44,289 nt of DNA from Actinomycetes bacterium (GCA_024276425.1 JAJRXF010000094.1:67152-111440), one strand, 5' to 3'. Positions 31,955 through 41,149 are shown, numbered from the stretch's first letter. A program made the numbers and translations. The notes: generated by a model not told the origin, from the sequence alone.

Positions 31955-34519
31955 ATGGCCCGAAGGATGCACCTTGTTGGCCTAGGCGTTCTCCTCGGCA
32001 CGATCTTTGGCTTGCCCGCCATCGCTCTGGCTGCAATCACCACTGTCGACTTCAATCAGGCGGTGGTCTCAACCGAGGCTCCGCTCCTGGAGCTCTACGA
32101 CTATCAAAGCGCTCAGTCTTGGACCTTGAGTACCCCAACCGATTGGAGTTTGGGGCTCTTTGATGACCAAACTACCCAGGATCTGACCGACGAGTTCGGA
32201 AACCCCTTTGACCAGATCAGCCTGAAACCCATCGGGCCCACTGGGGTTAGTCCCCCAAAAACTGACGATCTGGCGTGGTGGGACACCAACTGGAATGTTC
32301 GTCAATGCGTGGTACTCGACCACACCGCACCCGGAGCGACGACCGTCACCGAGTACCAGATTCGGATCCCCCTGGATGTCTCTCAGCTCATCGCCGAAGG
32401 CTTCCTCCAGGCCGACACCGGTGACCTTCGAGCCCTGGCCAATGATGGGATCACCCAACTCCCCCTCTGGGTCGATCCGCTACTCGACGCCGTCTGGGTT
32501 CAGGTCGACACCATTGCTGCAGGCCAAGTCCAAACCGTGTGCCTCTACTTCGATCACGAAACCGGAGGCCAGGCGCCCCTTGCCATCCATTCCGAAGAAG
32601 CAGTTTTTAGCTATTCAACCCCCAAACCCATTTACTACGCCGTCCATGATCGTTATAACGAAGTTGTGCCGGTTGAGGTAGCCGCCTACCTGGACAATAC
32701 CCAATTCGACCTTGACGGCGTGACCCAGACCACACTCAACCGCAACCAACTTCTTACCGTGGACGGTGTTTTGCCTGAGACGGTGGTTTCGACCACTGGA
32801 CCGTTGTCTTTCCGCTCACCGGGAAATGGATTCGACACCCTGGTCCCCATTTCCTGGGCCCAAACCAACTTTGTTGTCCCATCCGAACGTCTGACCGGTC
32901 AACGGCTTTCGATGTATTCACCATTTGGCAACGCCACCGTCAATGTGTTCGAAGGTGGCGGCCTCGCCCCCAACTCGACTATCACCATTCCAAGCAACAC
33001 CGCGGTTTGGATCGAAGCCCCCGGCGATCTCATCAACAACGAATCCATCGTCGTGGAATCCGACCTGCCCATCTTGTTGTTTCATGACGTCACCACCAAC
33101 CGCGATGCTTTCCCGGTTGTTCCGTTCCTGGACGACGAATGGTTCGGTGTCGCCTCCACACGAGGCCACTATGGGGCCTCCATGAACGGTACCCAAATCG
33201 ATGAGTATCGCTCGGACACCACGGCCGAACTCGACTGGTCCCTGAACCGAGGGGACCACGTTGCGACTGCACGAGGGGGAAACCAAGGTGGTGGATCTGA
33301 AGCGGGTGTACGACTAGTCCTTGATACATCGGCCATCCCAGATCCCGAGATTAGCCCGGTAGGAGCCCAGTTCAACGCCATCAGCCAGGCCGACAGCGAC
33401 GGATATGAGTCAGTTTCGTTCTTCCCGGCCCAGGAACTCAACAGCCGGTACCTGCTCCCGACCAATTCCCAATACATCGCCGTGTCCTGCCCGACACCGG
33501 GAACCATCATTGAAATTACTCCTGCGCTCGGTCCTGCGACCACCATGACCTGTCAGGGGGTCGGGACGGTCGGCTGGGCCAAGGACACCCAACTCATTCC
33601 GGTCATCCCCAGCACCGTCGACATCACCGGGACCGTGCTCGGCAGCGCAACCTCAGTCGAGTCCCCGGGGGGCGAGCCCTTCTACCTCTACTACGAAAAC
33701 AACGCCAGCAATGGCGAAACCAACGTGTTGGGACTGAAGCAAGCCCGTCAGTACACCTGGCCAGAACCCGCTATGACCGAGAGACTTGAGGGCCTTTTCC
33801 CCGCTGAGGGTCTCTGGCTGAGTCCGGAGTTGGCTGTTCCATCTGGTAGTGGGGTGTTTGGTCAAATCGATTTCCTCGCCAGCCTGTTCCCGAACACTGA
33901 CGTCCAAATCCAGATCGCCACCGATCCTGCCCCTGCTCCCACCAATTTTGTTGGCCCCGACGGCACCGGTGCAACGAGCTTTCGTCCCGTCGATCTTCCC
34001 TCAGCCCTGGATTTTGCTCATGACGGTGACGCCTTCCTCCGGGCCCGAGTCAAACTGGTGACGACGGATCGCACGGTGTCGCCCCGATTGTCCCGTGTCA
34101 CCATCGGATACAACCTGCCGCCACTTCGTCGAAGCCTCGGATCACCCAGCCTGATTACGGCCGTGGTGGGGGTCAGCCCTGATCCCAACGAGGTTTACCT
34201 CTTTCGGGTCAAGGGGCCCAATCCAGCCCTGACCAACGCCACCCTCGGCCTTTGGGCCGACACCCTCAGCCCCACGGTCGCCGATCTCAACCTTCGATTG
34301 GAGAACCTGGCCAACGGGATCGATGCCCCCCAAGTGGGGGTCCCCCCCTCCGTTGGGCCCCAACCCTTTGGCCCGACCAGCCCCTACTCAGTTGTTGGAC
34401 TCATTACCCTCAACGCGCCCGCCTCTAGCGGCTCCCTCGATGGCCGACTACAAATCGATCTTGATGGATCAGGGATTCTGGCCGAAACCGATTACCGTGT
34501 TGAGGTCTCAACCCCATGA
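31955..34519 (+). CDS. Large secreted beta-rich protein with a DUF2341-like region
   Basis: 854 residues, exported: MARRMHLVGLGVLLGTIFG and IALA form a signal peptide. Residues about 105-210 (AWWDTNWNVRQCVVLDH, later LPLWVDPLLDAVWVQVDTI and QTVCLYF) resemble DUF2341, a beta-sandwich found in surface proteins. Then come long Thr/Asn/Val-rich stretches with repeated patterns (ESDLPILLFHDVTTNRDAF and FLDDEWFGVAS; YLLPTNSQYIAVSC) recalling IgGFc-binding/adhesin-like sandwiches. No catalytic motif or wall-sorting signal is visible. The ATG at 31955 gives the best n-region; the frame opens at 31889. The stop overlaps the next start by ATGA. Binding or matrix role is inferred only. Confidence 0.78.
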   Translation: MARRMHLVGLGVLLGTIFGLPAIALAAITTVDFNQAVVSTEAPLLELYDYQSAQSWTLSTPTDWSLGLFDDQTTQDLTDEFGNPFDQISLKPIGPTGVSPPKTDDLAWWDTNWNVRQCVVLDHTAPGATTVTEYQIRIPLDVSQLIAEGFLQADTGDLRALANDGITQLPLWVDPLLDAVWVQVDTIAAGQVQTVCLYFDHETGGQAPLAIHSEEAVFSYSTPKPIYYAVHDRYNEVVPVEVAAYLDNTQFDLDGVTQTTLNRNQLLTVDGVLPETVVSTTGPLSFRSPGNGFDTLVPISWAQTNFVVPSERLTGQRLSMYSPFGNATVNVFEGGGLAPNSTITIPSNTAVWIEAPGDLINNESIVVESDLPILLFHDVTTNRDAFPVVPFLDDEWFGVASTRGHYGASMNGTQIDEYRSDTTAELDWSLNRGDHVATARGGNQGGGSEAGVRLVLDTSAIPDPEISPVGAQFNAISQADSDGYESVSFFPAQELNSRYLLPTNSQYIAVSCPTPGTIIEITPALGPATTMTCQGVGTVGWAKDTQLIPVIPSTVDITGTVLGSATSVESPGGEPFYLYYENNASNGETNVLGLKQARQYTWPEPAMTERLEGLFPAEGLWLSPELAVPSGSGVFGQIDFLASLFPNTDVQIQIATDPAPAPTNFVGPDGTGATSFRPVDLPSALDFAHDGDAFLRARVKLVTTDRTVSPRLSRVTIGYNLPPLRRSLGSPSLITAVVGVSPDPNEVYLFRVKGPNPALTNATLGLWADTLSPTVADLNLRLENLANGIDAPQVGVPPSVGPQPFGPTSPYSVVGLITLNAPASSGSLDGRLQIDLDGSGILAETDYRVEVSTP

Positions 34520-35079
34520 CCACCAAACCCCAGCCCGACACCACTGCACCGTCCCACCAAGGCGTCAACTATGACGAACTCGTTATCAGCGCGGCCAAGG
34601 CTGCATTCTTGGTATTCGCGGTCAAGATCGTGTCGGTCTATGGGCTGGCCAAGATCTACGGGGCGACACTTTCGTTGAATCTCTGGCGAGGGTTCCTGCC
34701 CCACCTGGCCTTCTCAACCTCTGAGGAGACGTTCTCCTCCATCGTGACCTGGTCGACACTGGCCATGGCTACTGCCGCCCTTCTACTCGCCGCGTTCACC
34801 GTTGCCCGGAGCGCCAACCGGGAACGCCAACGCCTCTGGGGTCGATTGGTAGCTGGGGTAGTGGTACTTGAAACACTCGCCCTTCAGGTCTTTCGGCAGT
34901 CCAGCGGAGGACCCGCCGTTCAGTGGCAATGGTCATGGCTTGTGGTCGTGACCGGAGTCGCTGGCATCATCTTGTTAGCGGTTCCCCTCTGGAACGACCG
35001 CGCGGCGAGATCAAGAACCTCATCCGACAGTGACTCGACACCAGCCAATCAGGTAAACAATCGAACGGAGTCTCGCTAA
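34516..35079 (+). CDS. Four-span membrane protein in the envelope operon
   Basis: 187 residues with about four membrane segments (near 27-50, 74-95, 110-125 and 136-156) and a hydrophilic, Ser/Asp/Asn-rich C-terminal tail (about 160-187). No enzymatic motif is present; in particular I see no signal-peptidase Ser/Lys signature. It is coupled by ATGA to the large secreted protein and by TAATG to the next gene, so the three are made together. It may anchor or help to export its neighbours. Family unrecognised. Confidence 0.7.
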   Translation: MTTKPQPDTTAPSHQGVNYDELVISAAKAAFLVFAVKIVSVYGLAKIYGATLSLNLWRGFLPHLAFSTSEETFSSIVTWSTLAMATAALLLAAFTVARSANRERQRLWGRLVAGVVVLETLALQVFRQSSGGPAVQWQWSWLVVVTGVAGIILLAVPLWNDRAARSRTSSDSDSTPANQVNNRTESR

Positions 35080-35720
35080 TGGGCCCCCAAGCTCAACGAT
35101 CCGGAACCTTTACCAAGACCAGCGCGATTGCCGCCATTTTGGTCATTCTCCTTGCCGTTCCCGTGGCCGCAGAGGTAGCGATCCAGAACTTCATGGCCGC
35201 GGACGTGCTGACCTCTGATGCCTGCTTCTCCAAGAGTGCCGGTGCCGACGCCGCGGCCGCTAGCGGGTTCTTTACCTTCGACTCGACCACGACCGTAACC
35301 GATGGTGGAGTTGACCTCATCCAAGAGACCAGCACGATCCGAGCCTTCGCTGGTGACCGCCTTTTGTACAGCGATGCCATTGTGTTCGCGAATAACTGTG
35401 GCGCCGACATCACCGTCACCTTTATTAGCGCCCCCGATCCTGCCGGGAATCCTGCAATCGACCCCCCAGTCGGTGGTGTTTGGGCAGATATCAACCTTCG
35501 CTTCTATCTGGCTGACCCAACGGGCTTAACTATTCCGGGCCTCCCAGGCTCCTGGGTCGAGATGCTGGCCGTTGACGCCGGGGTCGCCACCACTCCGGGC
35601 TCGGTTGTGATCCCTAACGGCCAAAGCCGTTCCATGGCTGTCACCATCGATACCGACGGTGCCGCCGTCTCGGGATCAACTGGAACACTTCGTTGGATTG
35701 CGGCGGCCAACAACGGCTAG
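35079..35720 (+). CDS. Small secreted beta-rich protein of the envelope operon
   Basis: 213 residues. A basic start (RSGTFTKTSA) and the hydrophobic IAAILVILLAVPVAAEVA form an uncleaved or late-cleaved signal segment. The rest is Thr/Ala/Val-rich, predicted all-beta, and has two Cys (DACF near residue 46 and NNCGAD near 107) that could form a disulfide. The layout (N-terminal hydrophobic helix plus about 180-residue sandwich) recalls fibre or pilus subunits such as TasA-type proteins, but no specific motif proves this. It is the last gene of the coupled operon; its stop overlaps thrB from the other strand by four bases. Confidence 0.7.
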   Translation: MGPQAQRSGTFTKTSAIAAILVILLAVPVAAEVAIQNFMAADVLTSDACFSKSAGADAAAASGFFTFDSTTTVTDGGVDLIQETSTIRAFAGDRLLYSDAIVFANNCGADITVTFISAPDPAGNPAIDPPVGGVWADINLRFYLADPTGLTIPGLPGSWVEMLAVDAGVATTPGSVVIPNGQSRSMAVTIDTDGAAVSGSTGTLRWIAAANNG

Positions 35721-36559
35721 CCCAGCCGAGCCCCAGCCTCATCAACCTCGACCATTAAGACATCGCCACCAGTGGGAAGAGCCAGAACAACCGCGTCCAT
35801 CTTGTCCGCGGCCACCACCATGACCACCGTTGGGCCTGATCCACTCAGCCAAGCCGCTGAGGCTCCGGCCGCCAGGCCCGACTCAAGAGCGCGCCGAGTG
35901 TCTGGGGCGGCATCGAGGCGAGATGGCTGATGAAGCCGATCCTGGGTAGCCCGCTCCAATAGAGTCAGGTCTCCTTCGTAAAGAGCCGAAATCAAAAGCC
36001 CCAACCGACCGAGATTGAACACCGCATCAGAGCGTTCAATCTGGGAGGGCATGATGGCCCGAGAGGCATCGGTTGGGGTGGTGGCGTTGTGGGGAACCCA
36101 GCACAGTAGCTGGCCGGGCATGGTCAGGCTCATCCGATGATTGAGATCGCCAGCAATCACGTGCAAACCACCAAAGACTGCGGGTGCAGCGTTGTCTCCA
36201 TGGCCTTCCAATTCGGCCACAACGCGGTAACCGGCTCGCCTTGCCGCCGAGATTTCCATTCCCTTCTGCACAAAAGCGAGCACCGCCCCCGCGGCACGGG
36301 CGGCAGCGGAGAAGCCCAACCCACGGCTGGGGGCGAAATCGAAGTCAAACCAGATGGGCTCGACACCGCCGGCTCGCTCATAGGCAACTCGAGCAACATG
36401 GTCGGGGCCACACGGATCGGAAGCATCATCGCTCACCGGATCACTAATCATGGCGTCCGACACTTGGACGTGTCGGTTGAGTGCGAGACCAAGCACATCA
36501 AAGCCTGGTCCGAGATTGGCCGTTGAGGCCGGCGCGTAGACGATGGTCACGCCGTTCAC
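35717..36559 (-). CDS. thrB: Homoserine kinase
   Basis: GHMP-family kinase that phosphorylates homoserine in threonine synthesis. 280 residues: YAPASTANLGPGFDVLGLAL at the start, the ATP-binding loop SRGLGFSAAARAAG, EGHGDNAAPAVFGGLHV (typical of ThrB), and AAWLSGSGPTVV. The ATP loop usually reads GLGSSAA; here the first Ser is Phe, which may lower or tune activity. The length is slightly below the usual 300. ATG 36559 is used. No thrC or hom is adjacent, so it stands apart from its pathway. Confidence 0.9.
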   Translation of the reverse strand: MNGVTIVYAPASTANLGPGFDVLGLALNRHVQVSDAMISDPVSDDASDPCGPDHVARVAYERAGGVEPIWFDFDFAPSRGLGFSAAARAAGAVLAFVQKGMEISAARRAGYRVVAELEGHGDNAAPAVFGGLHVIAGDLNHRMSLTMPGQLLCWVPHNATTPTDASRAIMPSQIERSDAVFNLGRLGLLISALYEGDLTLLERATQDRLHQPSRLDAAPDTRRALESGLAAGASAAWLSGSGPTVVMVVAADKMDAVVLALPTGGDVLMVEVDEAGARLG

Positions 36560-36674
36560 GTTAGGCCATCACAGCCTCCGACATCCATATCGCGGGTACT
36601 CAGCACAAGTGAAGAGATGGCTTTAGTCGTCCTCGCTGGGCATGAGGAGTTAGGTTGCTCTAGCCTGGCACTCC

Positions 36675-37475
36675 ATGGAACTCACCAATGCCCATGTTGT
36701 GATAACCGGAGGATCCCGGGGAATTGGAGCGGCGATGGCAAGAGCCTTCGCCGACGCTGGTGCAGAGGTCTCTCTGGTCGCTCGAAGCGCTGACGCGATC
36801 AAAGAATTGGCTGGCGAGTTGGGTGGTCGCGCCTTCCCCGCTGACCTCCTCGATCCCAACCAGGTAGACGAACTCATCCCACGAATCGAACAAGATGCCG
36901 GGGCTGTTGACGTGCTGGTCAACAACGCCGGGCTTGACACAAACCAGTTCTTCCACACAGTCGATATCGGACAAATCCGGGATGTCTCCGCCCTCAATCT
37001 CGAAGTCCCAATGGTGTTAACTCGGGCCGTCATCGGTGGAATGCTCGCCAGGAACCGGGGGCACCTTGTGTTTACCAGCTCCCTTGCTGGTTCCAGCGGC
37101 TTCCCCGGACTCGCGGTCTATGGCGCCACCAAGGCTGGGCTAACGAACTTCGCCGCCGCTCTCCGCATGGAACTCAAAGACACCGAAATCCACGCCACCG
37201 TCGTTGCTCCAGGTCCGGTCGATACCGACATGTGGGGTCACCTGGAAACCCAAGAGAAGCTGGCCCCAATGCTCAAGCGTCTGCGTGCCGCCCAACTCAT
37301 CCCGATGAAGACCCCCACCTATATCGCCGAACAAACGGTGGCTGCAGTCATCGCCAATCGCCGACACGTTCGTACCCCTCGAAGGCTGGCCCTGAATGGC
37401 ATGCTACGCGAAGCACCAACCCGGATTACCGAGGCCGTGTTGGCTGGTGTGCCACTCGGTCCGCAGCCGAAATAG
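36675..37475 (+). CDS. Short-chain dehydrogenase/reductase
   Basis: 266-residue classical SDR: VVITGGSRGIGAAMARAFAD near the N-terminus, VDVLVNNAGLDTN, catalytic Ser in TSSLAGSSG and the YGATKAG Tyr/Lys pair. VARSAD after the second strand favours NADP. It has a longer C-terminal part with LRAAQLIPMKTPTYIAEQ and an Arg/Leu-rich tail, as in acyl-lipid-modifying SDRs, but the substrate is unknown. The ATG at 36675 gives the standard start. Its nearest neighbour is another SDR on the opposite strand. Confidence 0.9.
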   Translation: MELTNAHVVITGGSRGIGAAMARAFADAGAEVSLVARSADAIKELAGELGGRAFPADLLDPNQVDELIPRIEQDAGAVDVLVNNAGLDTNQFFHTVDIGQIRDVSALNLEVPMVLTRAVIGGMLARNRGHLVFTSSLAGSSGFPGLAVYGATKAGLTNFAAALRMELKDTEIHATVVAPGPVDTDMWGHLETQEKLAPMLKRLRAAQLIPMKTPTYIAEQTVAAVIANRRHVRTPRRLALNGMLREAPTRITEAVLAGVPLGPQPK

Positions 37476-37513
37476 CCTTAGAGCACTGCCCCCTGGCTGA
37501 GAGCCATCTCAGC

Positions 37514-38272
37514 TCAGGCCATCGTCAGACCGCCGCTAACGGACAACGTTTGACCCGTGACAAAACCTGCTTCGTCACTAGCGAAGAAGCCAATGGCAGG
37601 AGCCACATCGGCGGGGACGGCAATCCGACCCATCGGAATGGCTCGGCTGAGCGACGAAACAAGTTTCTTACCTCCGTCGGGCATGGTCTGGCCGAACTCG
37701 GCCAAGAGGGCCGTGTCGGTTGGTCCAGGGCATACAACATTGACGGTCACCCCCTTCTTGGCTAACTCCCGAGCCAGGGTCTTGGAGAAGGCTATGACTC
37801 CGCCCTTGGCCCCGGAATACACCCCTTCCAGCGATGAGCCAACCCGACCCGCATCGGAGGCCACGTTCACGATTCGGCCCCAACCCCGTTCCGTCATCCC
37901 CTTGGCCACGGCCTTGTTGCAGCGCAGCATTCCCACATAGTTGATGTCGATGATCTCATGCCAGAACTCCTCGTCGGTATCAAGAAAGGGGTGCATGCGA
38001 TCCCAACCGACTGCGTTTACCAGAACCTCTATGGGTCCAAGCTCCGCTTCAACCGCAGCCACCGCCGCCTCGACCGAAGAACCCTCAGTCACGTCCATCA
38101 CTACTCCCATGGCGCGCCCGCCTTCTGCTCGAATTCCAGCGGCCACATTGTCCGAAGTTGCGCCATCCAAATCGGCGACGGCAACCGCTCGTCCGTTTCG
38201 AGCGAGCCACCGAGCGGCCTCGCTTCCGATTCCGCCGGCTCCGCCAGTGATCAGGGCAATTCGCTGTGTCAT
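37514..38272 (-). CDS. Short-chain dehydrogenase/reductase (FabG/BadH-like)
   Basis: 252 residues from ATG 38272: RIALITGGAGGIGSEAARWL, DLDGA (favouring NAD), VLVNAVGWD, ASDAGRVGS, YSGAKGGVIAF and a C-terminal GFVTGQTLSVSGG. The overall pattern is close to 3-oxoacyl-ACP reductases and to 2-hydroxycyclohexanecarboxyl-CoA dehydrogenase (BadH). An acyl-CoA substrate is likely but unproven. The frame opens at 38299, which would overlap the divergent LLM start. The two coding starts are 25 bp apart. Confidence 0.9.
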   Translation of the reverse strand: MTQRIALITGGAGGIGSEAARWLARNGRAVAVADLDGATSDNVAAGIRAEGGRAMGVVMDVTEGSSVEAAVAAVEAELGPIEVLVNAVGWDRMHPFLDTDEEFWHEIIDINYVGMLRCNKAVAKGMTERGWGRIVNVASDAGRVGSSLEGVYSGAKGGVIAFSKTLARELAKKGVTVNVVCPGPTDTALLAEFGQTMPDGGKKLVSSLSRAIPMGRIAVPADVAPAIGFFASDEAGFVTGQTLSVSGGLTMA

Positions 38273-38297
38273 GTCAGGCACATTAGTGTCCCGAGTC

Positions 38298-39329
38298 ATG
38301 GAATTCGATCTGATGGTGAGCCCAAGTCGCTGGAGAGAAGCGGCCGAGTTGGCAGGCCAAGCCCAAGCTGCCGGGGTTTCCGGCCTCGTGTTCGTAGAAA
38401 CCGCTCACACCCCATGGATGAGCATCGCAGCCGCCTCCATGGCGGCACCAGAGTTACATTTCGCCACCGGTATTGCCGTTGCCTTTCCCCGGTCCCCCAT
38501 GATTGCCGCATCAATGGCCTGGGAATTGGCCGACAACACCAAAGGAAAGTTTCGTCTTGGTCTCGGTAGCCAGGTGAAGGCTCACATTGAGCGCCGCTAT
38601 TAGGCCGAATTCGATCCACCAGGTCCCCGTCTCAAAGAGTATGTGGAGGCGGTCCAGGCTTGCTTTCGTGCCTTCGGGGGGGAGGAGCGCCTCGCATATG
38701 ACGGCAAGTACTACCAGTTCAGTTTGCTGCCAGGGCAATGGTCTCCGGCGAAACATCCCTACCGCGACATTAAGGTCGATGTGTCTGCGGTGGGTCCCTG
38801 GATGTCCCGGATGGCAGGAGAGGTAGCCGACGGTGTTCACGTGCACCCGCTGCACTCCATTCGTTCCCTTCAAGACGTTCTGATTCCAAGACTGGCCGAA
38901 GGTGCCGCTCGTGTGGATCGAGACGTCGATGACGTCGATCTTATAATCCCGGTGTTCGCCATCGTTGGCGACAGCCAAGAAGAGCAGGCGGCCACCAAGG
39001 ATTTCGCCAAACAGCAGATCGGCTTCTACGGCTCAACAAGGAACTATGCCTTCCAGTTTGAGATATTGGGCTTTGAGGGACTATCAGCAAGTCTTAATGA
39101 ACGGCTCAAGGCTGGAGACCTTGAGGGGATGAAGGCGCTTGTCAGCGATGATGTTTTGGAACACTTCTCGGTCACGGCACGATGGTCCGAGCTAGCCGAT
39201 CGTCTGGTCGATCGCTACCAGGGCACGGCGACGCGTCTTGTCATGTACTCCGCCCAAGCCGACATTGCCACCAATCCCACCAACCTGGCCAAGTGGGGCG
39301 CCACGGCCAAGGCGGTTCGAGCCAGCTAG
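38298..39329 (+). pseudogene. Luciferase-like (F420-type) oxidoreductase split by an in-frame TAG
   Basis: From ATG 38298 the frame encodes an LLM-class TIM-barrel oxidoreductase: MEFDLMVSPSRWREAAELAG, FVETAHTPW, LHFATGIAVAFPRSP and LGLGSQVKAHIERRY. It then meets TAG at 38601-38603. The same frame goes on with AEFDPPGPRLKEYVEAVQAC, LPGQWSP, MAGEVADGVHVHPLHS and reaches a normal stop at 39329. Read through, it would be a full-length 343-codon protein, so the only lesion is one nonsense codon. Either the gene is dead, the base is wrong, or the codon is read through. The family is known to use F420 or FMN; the substrate is unknown. Confidence 0.82.
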
Positions 39330-39348
39330 CCGAAGACTTGTCTCTATT

Positions 39349-39414
39349 CCCAAACCCAAGTCAGACCCAAACCCAAGTCAGACCCAAACCCAAGTCAGAC
39401 CCAAACCCAAGTCG
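39349..39414. repeat. 17-bp tandem repeat, 3.9 copies
   Basis: cccaaacccaagtcaga is repeated at 39349-39365, 39366-39382 and 39383-39399, with a last copy truncated at 39414. It lies between the LLM gene and the GltB-like gene and probably carries no gene. Confidence 0.95.
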
Positions 39415-39452
39415 TCCTGCACTTGCCGTGCACGATGATCTAGGTTGGCCCG

Positions 39453-41024
39453 ATGTCCATCTGGTTGATTATTCCACTCATTGTTCTAGGACTCATCGTC
39501 GGAGTTGGCATATACGACATCACTCAAAAAAGACACTCGATCCTACGAGCGTTCCCGGTAATTGGCCATATCCGCTACTGGCTCGAATCGATTGGTCCCG
39601 AGTTGCGCCAGTACGTGGTGGCCGACAATAGCGAGGAACGGCCCTTTAACCGGGACCAACGCCGCTGGGTTTACGCCTCGTCCAAGTTGCAGAACCCCTA
39701 CTTCGGCTTCGGAACTGAGTCCAAGCTCGACTCCACCCAGCACCTCATCATTCGCCACAGTCCGTTTCCGTTCCAGCCAGATGCAACCAACCCACAAAGC
39801 CAGATTCCGGCGGGCAAAGTGATTGGTGAGTGGAACAACCGGCCTGGCGCGTTTCGACCCGAGTCAATTGTCAATACCAGCGCCATGAGTTTCGGTTCGC
39901 TCTCGGGTCCGGCAATCGAGGCCATAAACCGGGGAGCCAAGATCGCCGGTTGCATGCAAAACACTGGTGAAGGCGGAATTAGCGTTCATCACCGCCACGG
40001 AGGCGATCTGATTTTCCAGCTTGGCACCGGCTACTTCGGGGCCCGTGGGGCCGATGGGAGATTCTCGATGGACAAGTTGGTCCAGACGGTGTCCTCCGCT
40101 CCGGTAAAGATGATCGAGATCAAGCTGTCGCAGGGGGCCAAGCCGGGGCTGGGCGGGGTTTTGCCCGGACCCAAGGTGACCAAGGAGGTGGCGGAGGCTC
40201 GGGGTGTGCCCGTCGGCGTCACCGTTGCCAGTCCGAGTTCGCATCGAGAGTTTGATTCGATTCCCACCATGATCGATTTCATTGAGCGGATAGCCGATGC
40301 CAGCGGTCTCCCGGTCGGTATCAAATCTGCGGTCGGTGATCAAGCGTTCTGGCCTGAGTTAGCCAATGGGATGAAGGCCAAGGGTGCCGGACCAGATTTC
40401 ATTGCCATCGATGGCGGTGAAGGTGGAACGGGAGCCGCCCCGCTGGTGTTCACCGATCACGTTGCTCTACCCTTTCGGGCTGGATTCGCTCAAGTCTTTC
40501 GTTCTTTCGCTGGCGCGGGGATGGACAAAAACGTTACCTTCATTGGTGCAGGAAAACTTGGCTATCCAGGCGAGGCTCTCCTTGCACTGGGCCTCGGCGC
40601 TGACATGATTTATGTGGCGAGGGAAGCCATGATGGCCATTGGCTGCATTCAGGCGCAGCGCTGCCACACCGGCCATTGCCCCACGGGGATTGCAACGCAC
40701 AATAGGTGGTTCGTCCGAAGCCTCGACCCCACAAACAAGTCGGCCAGACTGGCCAACTACATCATCTCCCTGCGCCACGGCCTCCTTGATCTGGCTCATG
40801 CCTGTGGGGAACCCCACCCGTGTTTGGTCACCGGAGCTGCCATTGCCCTTCTTGACCACGGCCATCTGACCGAACCTCTGTGGGATCGGTTCAACTATGA
40901 CCCAAGTTGGTTGGCGGTCACCCCAGGGGCTCGAAAAGAGCTTGGCGAACTGTTCGAGCAAGTGAGCAGTGGCGAGTCAGCGAAGCAGATCCTCTCCCCT
41001 GAGCCCTCCCGCGGCTCAATGTGA
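39453..41024 (+). CDS. FMN-binding glutamate-synthase-like protein with membrane anchor
   Basis: 523 residues. An N-terminal membrane segment (about 3-23, WLIIPLIVLGLIVGVGIYD) precedes a stand-alone GltB-type FMN domain: NTSAMSFGSLSGPAIEA, NTGEGGISVHH, IKLSQGAKPGLGGVLPG, IDGGEGGTGAAPLVF and the 3Fe-4S Cys set in CIQAQRCHTGHCPTGIATH. The glutaminase and GltD parts of real glutamate synthase are missing, so the protein probably oxidises or reduces another substrate at the membrane. The family is widespread but poorly studied. ATG 39453 is used; the tandem repeat lies just upstream. Confidence 0.9.
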   Translation: MSIWLIIPLIVLGLIVGVGIYDITQKRHSILRAFPVIGHIRYWLESIGPELRQYVVADNSEERPFNRDQRRWVYASSKLQNPYFGFGTESKLDSTQHLIIRHSPFPFQPDATNPQSQIPAGKVIGEWNNRPGAFRPESIVNTSAMSFGSLSGPAIEAINRGAKIAGCMQNTGEGGISVHHRHGGDLIFQLGTGYFGARGADGRFSMDKLVQTVSSAPVKMIEIKLSQGAKPGLGGVLPGPKVTKEVAEARGVPVGVTVASPSSHREFDSIPTMIDFIERIADASGLPVGIKSAVGDQAFWPELANGMKAKGAGPDFIAIDGGEGGTGAAPLVFTDHVALPFRAGFAQVFRSFAGAGMDKNVTFIGAGKLGYPGEALLALGLGADMIYVAREAMMAIGCIQAQRCHTGHCPTGIATHNRWFVRSLDPTNKSARLANYIISLRHGLLDLAHACGEPHPCLVTGAAIALLDHGHLTEPLWDRFNYDPSWLAVTPGARKELGELFEQVSSGESAKQILSPEPSRGSM

Positions 41025-41113
41025 CCCAAACGGCGGGAGTGGTACAACTGGTTCGAGGCACTCCGTTAGCTTCCGTGTTCTTGGCTGTTCCCGAGTGTTC
41101 GGCTGGTCCTACT

Positions 41114-41139
41114 CGTTGGGTTCTCTGGTTGGGTTCTCT
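41114..41139. repeat. Short 13-bp direct repeat
   Basis: gttgggttctct occurs at 41115-41126 and 41128-41139, between the GltB-like gene and the AhpD-like remnant. Confidence 0.8.
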
Positions 41140-41149
41140 CAGCCCCCCT

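Noticed and set aside
31969-34500. Several antisense frames inside the large secreted gene
   Set aside because: Composition matches complement shadows; the sense frame has signal peptide and domain motifs.
39349-39414. CRISPR-like array
   Set aside because: Units are directly adjacent with no spacers and are only 17 bp long.
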